Of a stretch of 42,498 nt of DNA, positions 24,671-33,527 are shown piece after piece. The notes beneath the pieces are model-generated. The model was not told the DNA's origin. It was given only the letters and a program-made list of their open reading frames with translations, and did not search any database. The DNA is from a candidate division WS1 bacterium (GTDB lineage Bacteria > Armatimonadota > Zipacnadia > Zipacnadales > UBA5352), in assembly GCA_012522765.1 (NCBI GenBank), contig JAAYJW010000212.1, positions 1-42,498 of the forward strand. The letters are read 5' to 3'. The translations under genes and the position numbers were made by a program. The stretch's first letter is position 1; each line of letters opens with the position of its first letter.

Positions 24671-26731
24671 ATGTCATCGCGACCGCTTGAGCCGATCACC
24701 CTGCGCGATCACCTGCGGCTGCTGCGCCGCAGAGGTGGGCTGTTGCTGGGAGTAGTCGGGTTGTGCTTTGCAGTGGCCGCCGCCTACGTGCTGCTAGGCA
24801 CCCCGATCTACCAGGCGCGCGCGACGCTGGTGGTGGCGAATCAGTCGGGGCCGCGTGCGGCGGTCCTGTCGGCTGCCGCGCCCGTGCTATCTATGCTCGG
24901 AGATCCGGTCTCAAGCCTTGGTGGCGATGATCTCGCGACGCAGGTGGAGATAATTGACAGCCGCCCATCGCTGGAGACCGCATGGGGGCTGATGAACGAC
25001 CATCCCGACCTGCTGCGGCGTCTCGTGTCGGCGGGGATGAGCGATGAACTGCTGGAGGAGCTTCCGGGGCTGATTGAGCGCCTGCCTGTCCAGCCGCCCC
25101 CCCTGGCATGGCCCGAGCCGTGGCAGGAGGTGCTTGACACGCTGCATGTGGGGCCGGTTGCGGATGCTGAGTTGATAGAGGTCCGCCTGCAGTCGGCGGA
25201 CCGGGAGCAGGCGCGGGACTTCGTGAACGCGCTCGCGCTGTCCTACCTCGGGCGCAGCCTCAGCGAGGCGCGCTCGACGACGAGACGCACGCGTCGCTAC
25301 GTGGAGGAGCAGATCGCCGACACCGAGGCGCGGCTTGCGGAGGCTGAGGAGAGCCTGCGTCTCTTCGGCGAGGATGCGGGCACGGTGGCGCTTGATGAGA
25401 GCGCGCGGCAGCAGATTGGCCTGCTCGTGCGGCTCTCCGAGCAGGCGTCTGTGGCCGAATCGACGATGAAGGCGCGCGCTGCCATGCGTGAGGAGTTGAG
25501 CGCGCGCCTCGAGGGGCTGGATGCCACTGTTGTGGCGGCGACCATCATGCGGCGCACGCCGGAGATTCCCGAGCTGCAGGTGGCGCTGGCGGAGGCCGAG
25601 GCAGAGCGCGTTGCCCTGCTGGAGGAGTATGCTTCGGAGAGCATGCCGGTGCGGAGCGCCGCAGCCAGGGTGGATGAATTGCGCCGCGGGCTTGAGTCGA
25701 CAGCCGCTGAGGTGGTAGATTCGCGGCAGGAAGCGCTCAATCCGGTGGCGCAGGAGGTTGTGCAGGAGCTAATCCTCGCCGAGGCGGAGCAGATGGCGGC
25801 GGAGCAGTCACTGCGCGTGCTTCGGCGGGCGGCGGGCGGGGTCGAGGCAGAGCTTGCCGGGTTGCCCGCCGAGCAGGTCCGCCTGCTCAAGCTGCAGCGC
25901 GAGATGCAACTGCTTGAACGGGTGTACCTCGCGCTCAAGGAGAAGCAGCAGGAGTACGAGATTGCGGAACAGACGCGCGGGCCGTCCGCACGCCTCGTGG
26001 AGCATGCAATCGCGGCGGACAGACCGATTCGTCCGCGGCCGGTGCTGACGCTCGCGGCGGGCATTGCCGCGGGGCTTCTGCTGGGGTTGCTGTCGGTGGT
26101 GCTGGTCGAACAGCTTGACGAGAGGCTGCACGAGCCGGAGCGGTTGGCGGAAGCGTCGGGCCTGCCGGTGCTGGCATGCCTTGGCGGCAGATGGCGAGAC
26201 GGCGCGCCGGATGAGGCATCGGCGGCGGCGCTGAGGTCGCTGCTGAGGCAGACGGTCGCGTCATCGCTGCATCTGCCGGCGCCCTCAATGTTGGTGCTTG
26301 CTGAGGCCGAGGGTGGCGATGATGCACCGGCGGTAGCTCGGGCACTGGCTGCCGTGGCGGCGGAGGAGGGCCGGAGGGCGCTTGTAATCTCTCTGGATAC
26401 GGGGGATGGGGCCCCGGGCGAGGCCGGACTGGAGCAGGTGCTGCAGGGTCGCTCCGCAGACCAAGTTTCGGAGATACTGCTGGCGCGCGGAGTTGACCTG
26501 GCGCTGATTGTACCGCCCGGTGGGAGCGGTGTGCTGGCCGCGTTGCCGCTGGTTACTGCCGATCGTCCGGTCCTGCTCGTGGCTGACCTTCGGCGGGCCT
26601 CCAGCGGTTCGGTGCTGGGTGTGCGGATGCTGGCGGAGCAGGTTGGCGGCCGTCTGATGGGCATCGTCGCGACGGGGGGGGGACGTAGCAGTTCGCGGTA
26701 CTATCCGCCGCGGGGGGAGTCGTGCGTGTGA
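24671..26731 (+). CDS. Wzc-like polysaccharide co-polymerase with degenerate ATP-binding motifs
   Basis: 686 residues. It has a first membrane helix at about 18-37, a periplasmic Wzz domain with long coiled-coil-prone helices (about 180-430, rich in Glu, Ala, Arg), and a second helix at about 456-481. A cytoplasmic domain follows whose layout matches a bacterial tyrosine kinase. Where the Walker A motif should be it reads AEAEGGDDAPA (544-554) with no Lys; the A-prime site reads ISLDT and the Walker B site reads ALIVPP, so the usual Asp residues are shifted or lost. One YY pair near the C-terminus remains. It probably sets chain length without phosphorylating. It pairs with the preceding SLBB gene. 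Confidence 0.85.
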   Translation: MSSRPLEPITLRDHLRLLRRRGGLLLGVVGLCFAVAAAYVLLGTPIYQARATLVVANQSGPRAAVLSAAAPVLSMLGDPVSSLGGDDLATQVEIIDSRPSLETAWGLMNDHPDLLRRLVSAGMSDELLEELPGLIERLPVQPPPLAWPEPWQEVLDTLHVGPVADAELIEVRLQSADREQARDFVNALALSYLGRSLSEARSTTRRTRRYVEEQIADTEARLAEAEESLRLFGEDAGTVALDESARQQIGLLVRLSEQASVAESTMKARAAMREELSARLEGLDATVVAATIMRRTPEIPELQVALAEAEAERVALLEEYASESMPVRSAAARVDELRRGLESTAAEVVDSRQEALNPVAQEVVQELILAEAEQMAAEQSLRVLRRAAGGVEAELAGLPAEQVRLLKLQREMQLLERVYLALKEKQQEYEIAEQTRGPSARLVEHAIAADRPIRPRPVLTLAAGIAAGLLLGLLSVVLVEQLDERLHEPERLAEASGLPVLACLGGRWRDGAPDEASAAALRSLLRQTVASSLHLPAPSMLVLAEAEGGDDAPAVARALAAVAAEEGRRALVISLDTGDGAPGEAGLEQVLQGRSADQVSEILLARGVDLALIVPPGGSGVLAALPLVTADRPVLLVADLRRASSGSVLGVRMLAEQVGGRLMGIVATGGGRSSSRYYPPRGESCV

Positions 26732-26792
26732 GAGCGTTGATTTGTTGGAATGTTTTTCGGAGGGCCGCGGAGGGTCTCGCGGCATTGTGCGT

Positions 26793-28460
26793 ATGCTGCT
26801 GCTGATCGGCATCGACGGCGCGACCCCGGACCTCGTGGAGAGACTGACCTCCACGGGGCAGATGCCGAACCTCCGCGCGTTGATGCGCCACGGCGTCTAC
26901 GGCCATCTGCAGTCGTCGGCGAACCTCGACCCATGCTGCGCGTGGTCTTCGCTGCTGACGGGCGTCAATCCGGGCAAGCACGGCGTCTGGGGCATGCAGA
27001 ACCTGATGCCGGAGAGCTACCAGTGGCATCCCGCCCATGCGAGGATGCTCCGAGCGCCCACGCTGCCGCAGATGCTCAGCGAGCGCGGCCATGAGGCAGG
27101 GACCGTCTTCGTCCCGATGACCTTCCCCGCGCGTGAGGCTGAGTGGACGACGGTATCAGGATGGCTCGCGCCCTCAAGCGATGCTGAGGGCTTCGCCCAT
27201 CCGGGACGCGTCGCCTCCATGGCCGCGCGCAAGCTGCGGGATGTGCCGCTGAATGTGCGTGTTGGGCCGCTTGCGGCTGCGGGACGGTATCAGGAGGCGC
27301 TGGAGCAGGCGATCGAGGCGATGCGCGGCAAGGCAGCCTTCATTGAGGAACTGCTCGCCGATCACCGCTGGGACATGCTGGCGGTGAACTTCGTGGAGCT
27401 TGAGCGCATGTTGCGCTGGTGCTGGCACTTGTTTGACCGCAAGCACTCGTCGTTCCGGGAGGAGCTTTACACCGCACACGGCAAGATCATCACACAGATG
27501 CACGAAGAGGTAGATGCCATCATCGGTCGCCTGATGGAGGCGCTTGAGCCCGATGACTATCTGCTGATCGTCTCCGGCTATGGGATGGGGCTCAACAGTC
27601 GTGCGGCGCTGTGTGTGCCCGAACTGATGGGTTATCTCGACCTTTTCGCCACGAGGTCATCGGCCGAGGGGCTGTGGCACGACCTGATGAGCCGGTCAGC
27701 GCGTCTGATTGATGGCGCCCTGGAGACGCTGCAGGGCATCCTGCCCGCTTTCCTGGCAGACATGTTGCCCCAACCGCTGGAACAGGAGCAGCCGTCGCGC
27801 GGCGAGAGCGATTCGTGGCTTGACTACGAACGAAGCTGGGTCATACCGGCGCCAGGCGGCCATCTCTACTTCCATCATGAGAACGAGTTCCCGCACGGGA
27901 TTGTGAGCAACGGGACATCGGACCGGCTGTCGCTGCAGATCTCGTCCGCGCTGCAAACTGCAATAGACCCCGCGACCGGACGCCGGCCGCTGGATTGGGC
28001 CCGCGACCGCGAGAGGGTCTGCTCCGGACCGTTCATGAACCGCCTCCCGCACCTTGTGACGCGCTGGGATCACAAGCGCGTCGTGGAGGGTCTCACTGCA
28101 ACGGGAAGAGACGGGCGCGTGAAGGTGGCACGCCCTCCCGCGGGGCGTAACTCACCGGGCCTGCCCGCTCCGGAGGGGATCATCATCGCCGCGGGAAAGG
28201 GCCTGCACAGTGGCGTGCGGATCGAGGGTGCGCGGGTGGAGGACGTCGCCGCTACCGTCATGTACTTGCGTGGTGAACGGGTGCCTACGTACTTCGATGG
28301 ACAGGTGCTGCGGCAGGCATTCGTGGATGCGATGATGTCTCGCCATCCGATTCGTACCATCGAGCGGGATCTGCCACGGATCGTAGACGACCCTGCGCGG
28401 GCGGAGGCAGCATCCGCGGTCGTTGCGGCACATCTGCGAGCAAACGGCTACGACCTCTGA
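26793..28460 (+). CDS. alkaline phosphatase superfamily protein, predicted inactive
   Basis: About 555 residues. It shares its fold and many segments with the next gene: GIDGATPDL at the start, WSSLLTGVNPGKHGVWG, MPNLRALM, and WCWHLFD. Ligands normally needed are changed. The Asp and His of the TDSLQHW segment are Glu204 and Arg208; the SDHG motif is SGYG (Gly262-Tyr263, codons 27576-27581); and the C-terminal His region reads GLPAPEG. The nucleophile position is Ser52 instead of Thr. Metal-dependent catalysis is therefore unlikely. The ATG at 26793 starts exactly at the conserved strand; a TTG (26742) and a GTG (26787) are alternatives. It may serve as partner or glycan-binding subunit of the next protein. 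Confidence 0.78.
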   Translation: MLLLIGIDGATPDLVERLTSTGQMPNLRALMRHGVYGHLQSSANLDPCCAWSSLLTGVNPGKHGVWGMQNLMPESYQWHPAHARMLRAPTLPQMLSERGHEAGTVFVPMTFPAREAEWTTVSGWLAPSSDAEGFAHPGRVASMAARKLRDVPLNVRVGPLAAAGRYQEALEQAIEAMRGKAAFIEELLADHRWDMLAVNFVELERMLRWCWHLFDRKHSSFREELYTAHGKIITQMHEEVDAIIGRLMEALEPDDYLLIVSGYGMGLNSRAALCVPELMGYLDLFATRSSAEGLWHDLMSRSARLIDGALETLQGILPAFLADMLPQPLEQEQPSRGESDSWLDYERSWVIPAPGGHLYFHHENEFPHGIVSNGTSDRLSLQISSALQTAIDPATGRRPLDWARDRERVCSGPFMNRLPHLVTRWDHKRVVEGLTATGRDGRVKVARPPAGRNSPGLPAPEGIIIAAGKGLHSGVRIEGARVEDVAATVMYLRGERVPTYFDGQVLRQAFVDAMMSRHPIRTIERDLPRIVDDPARAEAASAVVAAHLRANGYDL

Positions 28461-28461
28461 G

Positions 28462-30120
28462 ATGCCACCCCTGGTGGTCGTCGGCATTGACGGACTGCCT
28501 CCGGCACTCGCCGAGCGTTTCGCAGCGGACGGGACCATGCCCGCGCTCGGCCGGCTGATCGGATCCGGCTGCTTCGGCACGCTCCGCTCCACCCCCAACT
28601 ATCAGAGCGCCTCGGCATGGACCTCCATCGCGACGGGCGTGAATCCCGGTCGCCACGGGATTGTGCACTTCACCAACCCGATCCGCGGCAGCTATCAGTT
28701 TGAGCAGATAGACGCGCGCTCCCGCCAGGCAGCCACCATCTGGCGATTGCTTTCCGACGCCGGTCGGCGGGTTGCGGTGCTGAACATGCCGGTGTCGTAT
28801 CCGGCAGAGCCGGTGAATGGCGTCATGATCTCCGGATGGCTCTGCCCGTCACCATCAGCCGAAGGCTTCACGCACCCGCCCAAACTGGCCGCACAAATCG
28901 CAATGCATGTTGGCGACTACCCGATCCACCCCGATGTGCGGCGGCATGCCGAGGGCGGGCGCTACGATCGTGCCGCATCGGCGGCTCGCAGCGGGATCGA
29001 GACGAAGCTGAGCGTCGCGCAGTGGCTGCTGGAAGCGGAGCGCCCGGATCTTCTGTGCGTTGTCGTCACGGAGACGGACTCGCTCCAGCACTGGTGCTGG
29101 CATCTGCTGGACGAAGCACACCCGATGCACGATACCGTCACGGCTTCGCACTGGCGCGAGAGCATCAAGAGCGTGTACCGGGCGCTCGATGACGGGATAG
29201 CGAAGCTCCTGCGGGCTGCGGGCGATGCCGCCGACCTGCTGATCGTGTCCGATCACGGGCAGGCCCCCAACTCCGGCGGCCAGGTCCTGCTCAGACCGTG
29301 GCTGATCGACGCGGGCTACCTCGCGCCGGTCGGACGCAGTGCCCCGAGGCGTGTCGCCGACCGCATCCTCCGCGATGGCTTCGCGATGCTTCGAAGCGGC
29401 CTCCCCAACCGCTCGAAGGCGTGGCTCAGGGCGCATCTGCCATCGTGGCAGACGCGCACCCAGGCGGGAGTGTGCGGCGTATCAGCGGACTGGTCCCGCA
29501 CCCGCGCATTCACCGAGGTCGGCCACGTCTTCATCAACCTGCGTGGCCGTCAACCGAGGGGGATCGTGGAGCCGGGCACTGAGTATGAGCTTCTGCTGGA
29601 TGAGCTGTCCGAGGGTCTGCTGTCGCTGAGGGACGCGGACACCGGCGCCGATCTCGTGGCAGCGGTTGAGCGGGGGGCGGCGCATTTTCATGGCCCGGAG
29701 GCAGATCTGATGCCCGATCTGCTCGTACACTGGCGGCACGATGTTGTCACCCGCCGGGGCATCTGGTCATCGGGCGCGGGGGATAGGCTGGTTGAGCGGA
29801 AGGCCGCGCCACGGCTGCCTCCCGGTGCGCACCACCCGGACGGTACGCTCATCGCGTATGGGCCGTCCTTCCGACTGGCGAGCGAAGCTGGAGTGCGATC
29901 CATCTACGACGTCGCGCCGACGATTGTGCATCTGCTTGGATGCTCCGTGCCCGGTCATTTTGATGGCGCAGCGATGCTCGATCTACTTGCTGAGGAGGCG
30001 AGGGAGGAGGTTGAGTCGCTGCCGGTGAATGATACGGCGCCGGAGGCTGGACGGAATGCGCGCGCAGGTGACGACGAGGTGGTGATGGAGCGCCTGCGCT
30101 CGCTCGGATACATCGAGTAG
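28462..30120 (+). CDS. alkaline phosphatase superfamily phosphodiesterase/phosphotransferase
   Basis: About 552 residues with the full ligand set of the nucleotide pyrophosphatase/phosphodiesterase-type group: Asp10 in GIDG, candidate nucleophile Thr54 in AWTSIATGVNPGRHGI, Asp206 and His210 in ETDSLQHW, Asp264-His265 in SDHG, and His457-His458 in AHHPDGT. These bind two metal ions and cleave or transfer phosphoesters. There is no signal peptide. The ATG at 28462 follows the previous stop by one base, so the two genes are coupled. In this locus the substrate may be a phospho-substituted glycan or lipid-linked intermediate, by inference. An ATG at 28423 would overlap the previous gene by 38 bases and adds no conserved sequence. 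Confidence 0.83.
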   Translation: MPPLVVVGIDGLPPALAERFAADGTMPALGRLIGSGCFGTLRSTPNYQSASAWTSIATGVNPGRHGIVHFTNPIRGSYQFEQIDARSRQAATIWRLLSDAGRRVAVLNMPVSYPAEPVNGVMISGWLCPSPSAEGFTHPPKLAAQIAMHVGDYPIHPDVRRHAEGGRYDRAASAARSGIETKLSVAQWLLEAERPDLLCVVVTETDSLQHWCWHLLDEAHPMHDTVTASHWRESIKSVYRALDDGIAKLLRAAGDAADLLIVSDHGQAPNSGGQVLLRPWLIDAGYLAPVGRSAPRRVADRILRDGFAMLRSGLPNRSKAWLRAHLPSWQTRTQAGVCGVSADWSRTRAFTEVGHVFINLRGRQPRGIVEPGTEYELLLDELSEGLLSLRDADTGADLVAAVERGAAHFHGPEADLMPDLLVHWRHDVVTRRGIWSSGAGDRLVERKAAPRLPPGAHHPDGTLIAYGPSFRLASEAGVRSIYDVAPTIVHLLGCSVPGHFDGAAMLDLLAEEAREEVESLPVNDTAPEAGRNARAGDDEVVMERLRSLGYIE

Positions 30121-30130
30121 GGTGGTTTTC

Positions 30131-31018
30131 ATGCTGGCCGAGAAGCTGCTGGCGTGTCTGGCGTGTCCTGCATGCGGTGGCGGTCCCTTACGCCTGGATA
30201 CCGAGCGGAGCGCGGAAGAGACGATTGTTGAAGGGAGTCTCGGCTGCCCCGAGTGCAAGCGCTGGTACCGTGTGGTTGACGACATCCCGCGCTTGATGCC
30301 GCCGGGACTGGCCTCGAATCTCCGCGCGGGCGACGAACACTGGTCCGAGTGGCGAGAGGCGATGCTGGACTTCCTCCAGTGGCGCGAGGACGCATGGTCG
30401 GACGAGCAGGCCGCTGCGGAGCGCCGGAGCGCCGCCCTCGCGTTGCACGAGCAGTTCCTCGAGTTCTGCGCTCTGCCTGACGGTCCGTTCGACTGTCTCG
30501 ACATCGGCGCGGGTGCGGGCCAGCTATCAGATCTGATTGGCGGCGACTGCACCTACGTCGGGATAGACCCGCTGCCCGGCGGGCGGGCGCCGGGAGGCGA
30601 CCTTCCGCCGCACATGCCCCGCGCGTCACGCCCGGTGAGTCTCGTGCAGGCGGTGGGGGAGGTCCTGCCCTTCGCCCGGAGCAGCTTCGACGTCGTGCTG
30701 ATGCTGGGCTCCCTCGATCATACCTGCCGGCCTGACGAGGCTATCGCAGAGGCCGCGCGCGTCCTGCGAGATGGGGGAACATTGTGCATCCTGCAGGGAA
30801 AGTCATCGCGCAGAAGCTGCGGGATCGGCGGGGCGCTGCGTTCCGTGGTAAGCGGCATAGGCGGCGGCCGGAAGGTATCCGCGCGTGACACGCACCTGCA
30901 CAGGTTCGGTCTGAAAGAGCTTGAGGCGCTTGTGTCGGAACGCTTCGTCGTCGCGGCCTGCAGCGAGGAAGCAGATCGCATCTTCCTGCGCGCCATCTCG
31001 CAGTCGCCCGAAGCCTGA
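30131..31018 (+). CDS. Trm112-like zinc domain fused to class I SAM methyltransferase
   Basis: 295 residues. The N-terminus is a Trm112/YcaR-like zinc ribbon with Cys12-x2-Cys15 and Cys39-x2-Cys42 (CPEC), followed by YRVVDDIPRLMPPG. A Rossmann methyltransferase domain begins near 120 with CLDIGAGAGQLSDLIGG (SAM motif I), then YVGIDPLPG and LPFARSSFDVVLMLGSLDH (post-motif segment), and EAARVLRDGGTL. Proteins with this arrangement methylate a small molecule, sugar or lipid; an O-methyl decoration of the glycan would fit. GTG at 30122 could add three residues. It follows the phosphodiesterase gene by about 10 bases. Confidence 0.82.
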   Translation: MLAEKLLACLACPACGGGPLRLDTERSAEETIVEGSLGCPECKRWYRVVDDIPRLMPPGLASNLRAGDEHWSEWREAMLDFLQWREDAWSDEQAAAERRSAALALHEQFLEFCALPDGPFDCLDIGAGAGQLSDLIGGDCTYVGIDPLPGGRAPGGDLPPHMPRASRPVSLVQAVGEVLPFARSSFDVVLMLGSLDHTCRPDEAIAEAARVLRDGGTLCILQGKSSRRSCGIGGALRSVVSGIGGGRKVSARDTHLHRFGLKELEALVSERFVVAACSEEADRIFLRAISQSPEA

Positions 31019-31044
31019 CAGAGTGTCCACCCCGGGGGGATCCG

Positions 31045-32223
31045 ATGGCGCCTTCCACCGATGATCGTCCGATCCGACTGGCTTTCTTCGACGCCTACGC
31101 CCTTGAGGAGGGCGCCGGACTCGTTCTGCTGGAGCTTGTCCGGCGGCTGGATCGCCAGCGATTCCACCCCGTCGCGCTGGTCCCGCGCGATGGCCCACTG
31201 GTGTCATTGCTGGAGGCAGTGGGCTGCCACGTGGATGTCATGGAGCCTGCGGCGCCGCTCAACGGCTACGGCGAGCAGCTTCCCGTCGCGGGGCCGTTGA
31301 CGCTGTGCAAGGCCGCGCTCTCGTTGGGCGCTTATGCTGTGCGCGTGGCGGAGTGGCTGCGGCGCTCAGAGGCCGAGGTGCTGCACTGCAATCAGACGCG
31401 CGCGGCTATCACGGCCGGGCCAGGTGCTCGTCTCGCGGGTGTGCCCGTGCTGTGGAACGTGCGTATTCGGGAGCGGATGCCGCGGCATGCCGTCTGGCTG
31501 GCGGGAGCCTGCTCTGACACGATCGTGCCCCTGACGGCCTGCACCTTCCGCGGGCTTGCGGAGGAGGAGCGGCTCATCTCCCGGTCGCGGATCATTCGCA
31601 ACGCCGTTGACCTCGCGCAGTTTCACCCCGGCCGGGACGGAGAGACTCGCGCCGCCCTCGGCATCCCGCCGGACGCTCCGGTGATACTCTCCGTCGGCTG
31701 CCTCGTTCCGCGCAAGGGCTTCGACCTGCTGATTCGCGCGATGCCTCACGTGCTGACGCAGTTCGCGTCGGCGCGTCTTCTGATTGCGGGCGGAAACGTG
31801 GATGGCCTGTCGGATCACCGATCGGAGTTGGAGCATCTCGCGCGTAGCCTCGGCGTTGTGGGCGCCATCCGCCTCCTCGGGCGCAGAGATGATGTGCCGG
31901 AACTGCTGCGCACCTGCGATCTGTTCGCGCTGGCATCGCGGCATGAGGGTGATCCGGCGTCGGTGCTTGAGGCGATGGCAACCGGGCGCCCGGTGGTGGT
32001 CACGCCCGCGGCGGCTCCTGCCGTCGAGGATGGGATCAACGGCGTGGTGCTGCCGGAGGAATCTCCGGAGGCTCTGGCCCGGGCGATCTGCCGCCTGCTG
32101 GCCGACCGCTGCCTCGCGGGTCGCCTCGGCGCCTCGGCCCGCGCAACCGTGGAGGCGCACCACGACATCAACGCGATGGTGCGCGCGTATGAGCGGGAGT
32201 GGCGTCGGCTTGCGGGCCGCTGA
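31045..32223 (+). CDS. glycosyltransferase family 4
   Basis: A 392-residue GT4 enzyme starting at an ATG with GGGGGGA about 6 bases upstream. It has acceptor-domain FDAYALEEGAGLVLLELV and a LHCNQTRAAITAGPGARLAG segment, and donor-domain SVGCLVPRKGFDLLIRA and RHEGDPASVLEAMATGRPVVV with E-x7-E spacing. It closes the plus-strand polysaccharide run and converges with the next gene, with only 27 bases between stops. No clear terminator is visible there. Confidence 0.86.
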   Translation: MAPSTDDRPIRLAFFDAYALEEGAGLVLLELVRRLDRQRFHPVALVPRDGPLVSLLEAVGCHVDVMEPAAPLNGYGEQLPVAGPLTLCKAALSLGAYAVRVAEWLRRSEAEVLHCNQTRAAITAGPGARLAGVPVLWNVRIRERMPRHAVWLAGACSDTIVPLTACTFRGLAEEERLISRSRIIRNAVDLAQFHPGRDGETRAALGIPPDAPVILSVGCLVPRKGFDLLIRAMPHVLTQFASARLLIAGGNVDGLSDHRSELEHLARSLGVVGAIRLLGRRDDVPELLRTCDLFALASRHEGDPASVLEAMATGRPVVVTPAAAPAVEDGINGVVLPEESPEALARAICRLLADRCLAGRLGASARATVEAHHDINAMVRAYEREWRRLAGR

Positions 32224-32250
32224 TGGGGCAGCGGAGGATCGGCGGCGGCC

Positions 32251-33426
32251 TCACAAGTCGCGCGTTCTGAGCAGGCGCTCGTAGACGCGCTCGACGCCGC
32301 CCACGAAGCGTTCATGGTCGAAGAGCTTCGCTCGCTGCATGCCCGCCTCGCCGAGGCGCTGTGAGAGCGGGCGATCGCTCAGCACCCTCACGATGGCGGT
32401 TGCCAGCAGAGCCGGGTTGCCCGGCTCGACGAGCAGCCCGGTCGTACCGTGCACCACGGCCTCAGAGGAGCCGTCAACGCGCGTGCCCACCACCGGCAAC
32501 CCCACAGCGCCGGCCTCGAGGTAAGCGACGCCGAATGGCTCCCATGCCGATGAGAGTGCGAAGAGGTCGCAGGCCCTGAGCAGGCGGGGGATGTCGCTGC
32601 GAGGACCAGCGAGGATGACGCGGTCGGTTAGATCGAGGCGCCGGACCATCTGGCGCACGGTCGCCTCGCGGGGGCCGCCTCCGGCAATCAGCCAGTGAAC
32701 CCTCGGCATCAGCGCCGACAGAAGGGCGGCCGCTCCCAGCAGCACCTCAGGCGCCTTCTGCGGCGCGAGGCGCATGGCGGAGCCGATCAGGGGTGTGTCG
32801 GGAGGGAGGTTGAACTCCGCGCGCACCTCATGGCGGTCTTGCTCGCGCCCCTCGGGTGAGAAGCGCTCGAGGTCAACTGACGGCCGCACCACGTCGTATT
32901 GACCGGGATGGCCCACGCCGCGCAGCAGGCCCTGATCGCGCATCGCATCGGAGCATGCGATGAGCGCCTGGTGGCCCTGCACGGAGAGGTATGCGGCAGT
33001 GGTGTAGAGCGCTCCACGGACCGCGTCGGCCGCCACCTGCCACTCCCAGCCCCAGATGTGCGCGACGTTGACCGGTGTTGGGCACAGGCCGGTCGCCAGC
33101 GGCGCCAGAAGACGCGACTTCGAGCCATGCGAGTGGACTATGTGCGGCCGCTCGCGCTGGAGGATGCGGGCAATCTCGAGCGTAGCCCGCAGATCGGCGC
33201 GCGCATGCGGTTCGCGTCGCATGTTCGGCACGATCAGGACGTCCAGGCCGCGCGCGCGCATCTGTGGCAGGAGACTTCCCTCGCCGCTATCCGATGGCCC
33301 GACGGCCAGCTTCACGGCGTATCGCTGCGGGTCCAGACGCGCCGCCAACTCCATCGCCAGCAGGGTCGCTCCTCCGCCGGCAACGTGCGGCAGCAGGTGG
33401 AGGACCCGCACTCGGTCGTCTGTCAA
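32251..33426 (-). CDS. glycosyltransferase family 4
   Basis: A 391-residue GT4 protein on the opposite strand. It has HLLPHVAGGGATLLAMEL at the start, HIVHSHGSKSRLLAPLA, then SAMRLAPQKAPEVLLGAAALL and WEPFGVAYLEAGAVGLPVVGTR with the E-x7-E motif. It begins with TTG, backed by a GGGGGGA about 6 bases upstream. It is transcribed divergently from the GH106-like gene across a 101-base gap, so it has its own promoter; no clear -35/-10 pair was seen there. Confidence 0.86.
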   Translation of the reverse strand: MTDDRVRVLHLLPHVAGGGATLLAMELAARLDPQRYAVKLAVGPSDSGEGSLLPQMRARGLDVLIVPNMRREPHARADLRATLEIARILQRERPHIVHSHGSKSRLLAPLATGLCPTPVNVAHIWGWEWQVAADAVRGALYTTAAYLSVQGHQALIACSDAMRDQGLLRGVGHPGQYDVVRPSVDLERFSPEGREQDRHEVRAEFNLPPDTPLIGSAMRLAPQKAPEVLLGAAALLSALMPRVHWLIAGGGPREATVRQMVRRLDLTDRVILAGPRSDIPRLLRACDLFALSSAWEPFGVAYLEAGAVGLPVVGTRVDGSSEAVVHGTTGLLVEPGNPALLATAIVRVLSDRPLSQRLGEAGMQRAKLFDHERFVGGVERVYERLLRTRDL

Positions 33427-33527
33427 GGCAATCCCCCCGGTTCAGTATCCCGCCAATGTGCCGTGCAGGCTTCGCTGCGGGGTGCGCACAATCCTCCGTC
33501 CCGGTCGGAATGCGGAAGGTGACGCGC

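Noticed and set aside
33264-33527. N-terminal extension of the GH106-like frame
   Set aside because: It runs into the divergently transcribed GT4 gene and is Arg/Pro/Gly-rich; the ATG at 33528 has a good ribosome binding site.
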